Shown here one piece after another: positions 61,401 to 64,000 of a stretch of 64,000 nt of DNA. Within the stretch, counting starts at the first letter, position 1; each line of letters starts with the position of its first letter. The stretch covers positions 62,001-126,000 of the forward strand of contig QLIY01000145.1 of assembly GCA_003260075.1 (NCBI GenBank), given 5' to 3'. This stretch comes from Phallusia mammillata. Its lineage: Eukaryota; Chordata; Ascidiacea; Phlebobranchia; Ascidiidae. The translations under genes and the position numbers were made by a program. The notes beneath the pieces are model-generated. The model ran no database searches and was not told where the DNA came from. It worked only from the letters and a program-made list of their open reading frames with translations.

Positions 61401-61482
61401 TATGTTTGTAATAATAATATAATTCTAAAAGCCAACATTTGTAGTAAAGCTTGTTGCTTTTTTGCAGATGGATACAAACTAG
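58475..61482 (+). CDS. Unrecognised protein with amyloid-type (RHIM/HET-s-like) motifs
   Basis: Exons 58475-58511, 58845-59090, 59747-59857, 60285-60398, 60820-61055 and 61468-61482 join in frame to 252 residues. Residues 1-94 are low-complexity Gln/Thr/Ser/Pro. Exons 3 and 4 are both symmetric phase-1 exons of 111 and 114 bp. They encode Asn/Gly/Ser-rich segments with NIKNTTISGVGDVDF (112-126) and QFIQSNLGGKSTY (149-161), which resemble the beta-arch core of RHIM or HET-s-type amyloid motifs, although the RHIM-core Gln is missing. Residues 183-248 look all-helical (PYTPEQVVIKLLNSG..., LIKLLEKDY, MVNALLQAS). There is no signal peptide or membrane span. If the last intron is retained, the frame instead runs to a stop at 61139, giving a longer tail. 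I do not recognise the family; amyloid signalling is a hypothesis. A hAT MITE lies in intron 2. Confidence 0.75.
59318..59481. mobile_element. Short hAT-type MITE, 164 bp
   Basis: Begins CAGTGTTTTTTTTAAGGTG and ends, inverted, CAGGTTTTTTTAAGGTTTGG. Perfect 8-bp target duplications CCTGTAAA lie at 59310-59317 and 59482-59489. It lies in intron 2 of the gene at 58475. Confidence 0.88.
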
Positions 61483-62759
61483 CAATTTCTCGATGTTTGA
61501 TTTAAAGTGGACTTGTTCTTCAATTTTTGTAAGTGTCATTTGAACAATGAAATTTCAACCACTTTTCAAACAAGCTGGGAAATGTATATTTACTGGCCCC
61601 TATGTGGAACTATGGGTTTACCAACCAACATGCTGGGATCCTTGCACAACAAAATATCCATATGTCGCAAAATCATTTTCATAAACTGTGCTTGTTTTGT
61701 ACATTTAACTTTATCAGATGCCTTTAAATCAAGAAAGCGTCTGCTTTAAAAATTTGGCGAGTCCGATTTTTTTAAGTTCCATTTTTTATGTCCACTGTAT
61801 TTAATGTTTATGTGACCAGACTAAACATTTTAGTGTTTGGGTTTGCAGCATGTTTTAATATACAATTTTTCCAGAAACAATTCTGCATTTTAGCAGTCAA
61901 TGATATTTAATAAGAAGGTCTGCCAAGTTTGTGGCTTATTATCTGGGTAATGCTAATTTAAATAAATGTAGCCTATCCCCATTACCCAGGCATAAAGCCA
62001 CCAACTTGGCATGATTTATGGATAAGTAAGTCATGATTACGGGGCTGTATAGATGCTTCAGGGTTGATCCTAGTATGGTATTGAATTGATCTTAGCAGAC
62101 TAAATTTAAATGTCTTCTAAAGGATGTTTGTTTTACATGCTTTATTTTTGTGTACAACTATAAAGTGCAGAGTGATGCCTTAATCTACTGACAGCATCAA
62201 TATTCAGTAATGTATTTCGATGATCTTTGTTTTTCATGTTTTATCAAGAAGTTCCATGTATTTACAAATAACTCATGGGTTTATTTCATGGAAAACAAAC
62301 AACGGGTTCATTTCATTTTTAAAACATTTCAAACAAAAACACTGCAACAAACAAATGTATGCTGACAAACTAAAGTAGAATTGAGAGAATCACCCAACAC
62401 ATGGGCCGATTTCAACAAAATTTTCTTGTTGTTTATTTTTTATCTGGTTGATCTATAAAAGGTTTCCTTTGTACCTTTTTAATCCATCTCTGCAAAAACA
62501 GTTGTTTTTTTATTTTAATAAGGCATTTTATTGTGTCGTAAATTATCAATTAGGCTATATTGTACATGCAAATGATTTGCGTTTTAATTTTAATCACTTA
62601 TTTGCAATTTTGAATACCACCAAAAGTAATGCCTTCTTTGGCTAATCATCACTAAATTTTTCGTTCTGTATTTTTTTGCATTTCTGTTCGTTGGTGGCAA
62701 CGTTAAAACCGTGTTTTTGCCAGTAAAACTTTTCAGTTTAAAGCATTTAGATTTAGAAC
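61483..62759. other. Convergent 3' UTRs, no gene recognised
   Basis: No coding exon is supported between the stop at 61482 and the minus-strand stop at 62760. The sequence is AT-rich, and open frames lack splice sites and composition bias. Confidence 0.55.
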
Positions 62760-64000
62760 TCACAAGCCGTGCTCTCTAAGTAGTTTTCGTTTGTGACGAA
62801 TTTCGCTAATTTCTTGGAGTGACTTGCGCAAAAATTTGAGAAGTTTTCTGTGTTCGGTTTTCTGCAATAGAGCAAACAACATCAATTGGATCAACTCTTT
62901 TTCTGTTTACACAATATAAAAGCTTATTACGAAAAACAATCGAGCCTTTTAGAACGGATGAGTATCATAAAAACGAACATTAAAATCTCATTAAACAGTA
63001 TTAAAAGGCATTGTGTGTTTGGTAAAAACTTGGTGACCAGTATACCACAATGCATCACTAAGTTTCGGATTAAAAACAAAACAATTTGAAAGTGATTGAT
63101 GATAAATTAAATTGATTGATTGATATATAAGGCATTAGGTACAAACGCGGCAGGACGGTACGAACTTGTTTTGAAGATTTCGTAAAAATTCTTTCACTCC
63201 TCGGCGAGTTTGGAAAATTGTAAAGCGTTGCGGGTGTTTGAAGATCCTGAAAAAGGCACAAATACGATATTTAGCTGAGAGATAGGAACGTAAGTAATTA
63301 CTACAAAACCTACAATACCTCGCTTTGCTGAGGGCTTGATGGCGGACTCTCTTCAACAACTTGTGAGGGGTAGATACTAGCTTCAGTTTGCAGAGATTCA
63401 TCATACTCTCTCACTAAATTGGCTAAAAGTAAAACGATTTTTTTACAGTCAGGTCGATGCACGTTACGTAACATCTCTAAACGGAACTTTACTGCATAAA
63501 AAAACAGCTGGCACAGTTAATAAAATTTCACTTCATATACCAGGGTAGTTACGTTTCAGTCTAAATCTGGCCTCCATTAAGACAGATCTTAGAAACCCAA
63601 ATAGTATTTTGCAATACGATCACCAATAACAGCATACCGCAATTATGGCATGATTTCCAAGAAAACTCGGTCATTTAAATCTATAAGCTATATAAGACTT
63701 TTTGGAAAAAGTCAATGATTGCTAAGGAAATCAGGCAAGTTTTGTAATTAGTTTAACACTTCGCAATAATATCAGATACCAAGCTTTTATCACTAACCGT
63801 CAACTGCCCTTCTACCCATCATTAAACTTCTCAATGCTGGCGTTTCCAAATTTGCTTTGTCGCCCAGCAGGTTTTCAACGGTATAAGCTTGGGAAGTGCG
63901 TTTCGGCGAATCAACATCAGTCACAGTTTTCAAGACGCCCCCCCCCCCTATAAGCTTGGGAAGTGCGTTTCGGCGAATCAACATCAGTCACAGTTTCAAG
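62760..64000 (-). CDS. 3' part of an unrecognised gene, runs off the window
   Basis: Minus-strand exons, in coding order: an exon from the right edge to 63798 (interrupted by a gap), 63413-63319, 63246-63166 and 62861-62760. They join in frame and end in a stop after LLREHGL. The first exon reads VTDVDSPKRTSQAYTVENLL and continues to MMGRRAVD. The second contains YPSQVVEESPPSSPQQSE, the third LYNFPNSPRSERIFTKSS, and the last is a basic helix (HRKLLKFLRKSLQEISEIRH). The Ser-Pro-rich middle and basic helical end suggest a nuclear or cytoskeletal protein, but I cannot name it. The third exon donor (CAA then GTTCGT) is weak, so its end could be wrong. Confidence 0.6.
63890..64000 (-). repeat. Allelic overlap across a C-run gap
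   Basis: The sequence TATAAGCTTGGGAAGTGCG and following (about 63890-63937) recurs at 63949-64000 across a run of C (63938-63948). It duplicates part of the partial minus-strand exon. Confidence 0.85.

Overview
The window is AT-rich animal DNA with short introns in GT-AG form, about one gene per 6-7 kb, and many small non-autonomous DNA transposons. The protein-coding genes are clearly metazoan and several match vertebrate proteins almost exon for exon. I infer a compact, highly polymorphic invertebrate chordate, most likely an ascidian tunicate, but nothing in the sequence proves the species.

Layout. 1-3.6 kb: no gene recognised. 3672-4082 (+): histone H3.3. 5172-20962 (+): full-length rabaptin-5 (RABEP1) in 20 exons. 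23695-27684 (+): a short rabaptin paralogue that keeps only some of those exons. 28555-29577 (+): intronless OSGEP (Kae1). 29792-34173 (+): GLOD4 in 8 exons, only 214 bases behind OSGEP. 35756-37845 (-): TMED2 (p24 beta). 38864-44126 (+): trichoplein (TCHP). 45995-54390 (-): a tetraspanin. 58475-61482 (+): an unrecognised 252-residue protein with RHIM/HET-s-like amyloid-type motifs and a helical C-terminus. 62760 to the right edge (-): 3' part of an unrecognised gene. Every multi-exon model below was built by hand from splice sites. All eight complete models (those of 58475-61482 and of the short rabaptin included) close to a multiple of three with a terminal stop.

The genes have no common pathway. 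Rabaptin, TMED2 and the tetraspanin all concern membrane traffic, but this looks like ordinary gene neighbourhood, except for the possible OSGEP-GLOD4 operon and the tandem rabaptin pair.

Assembly state matters a great deal here. About thirty runs of G (C near the right end) are best read as assembly-gap placeholders: most are 10 bases (10-12 counting neighbouring real bases), and they usually sit between two near-identical direct copies, which look like unmerged allelic contig ends. One 35-base G run replaces exactly 35 bases that are present in the other copy. Exons duplicated across these gaps (GLOD4, short rabaptin, RABEP1) should therefore not be counted twice. The duplicated flanks also show the heterozygosity directly, including one hAT-type element present in one haplotype and absent, with a clean empty site, in the other.
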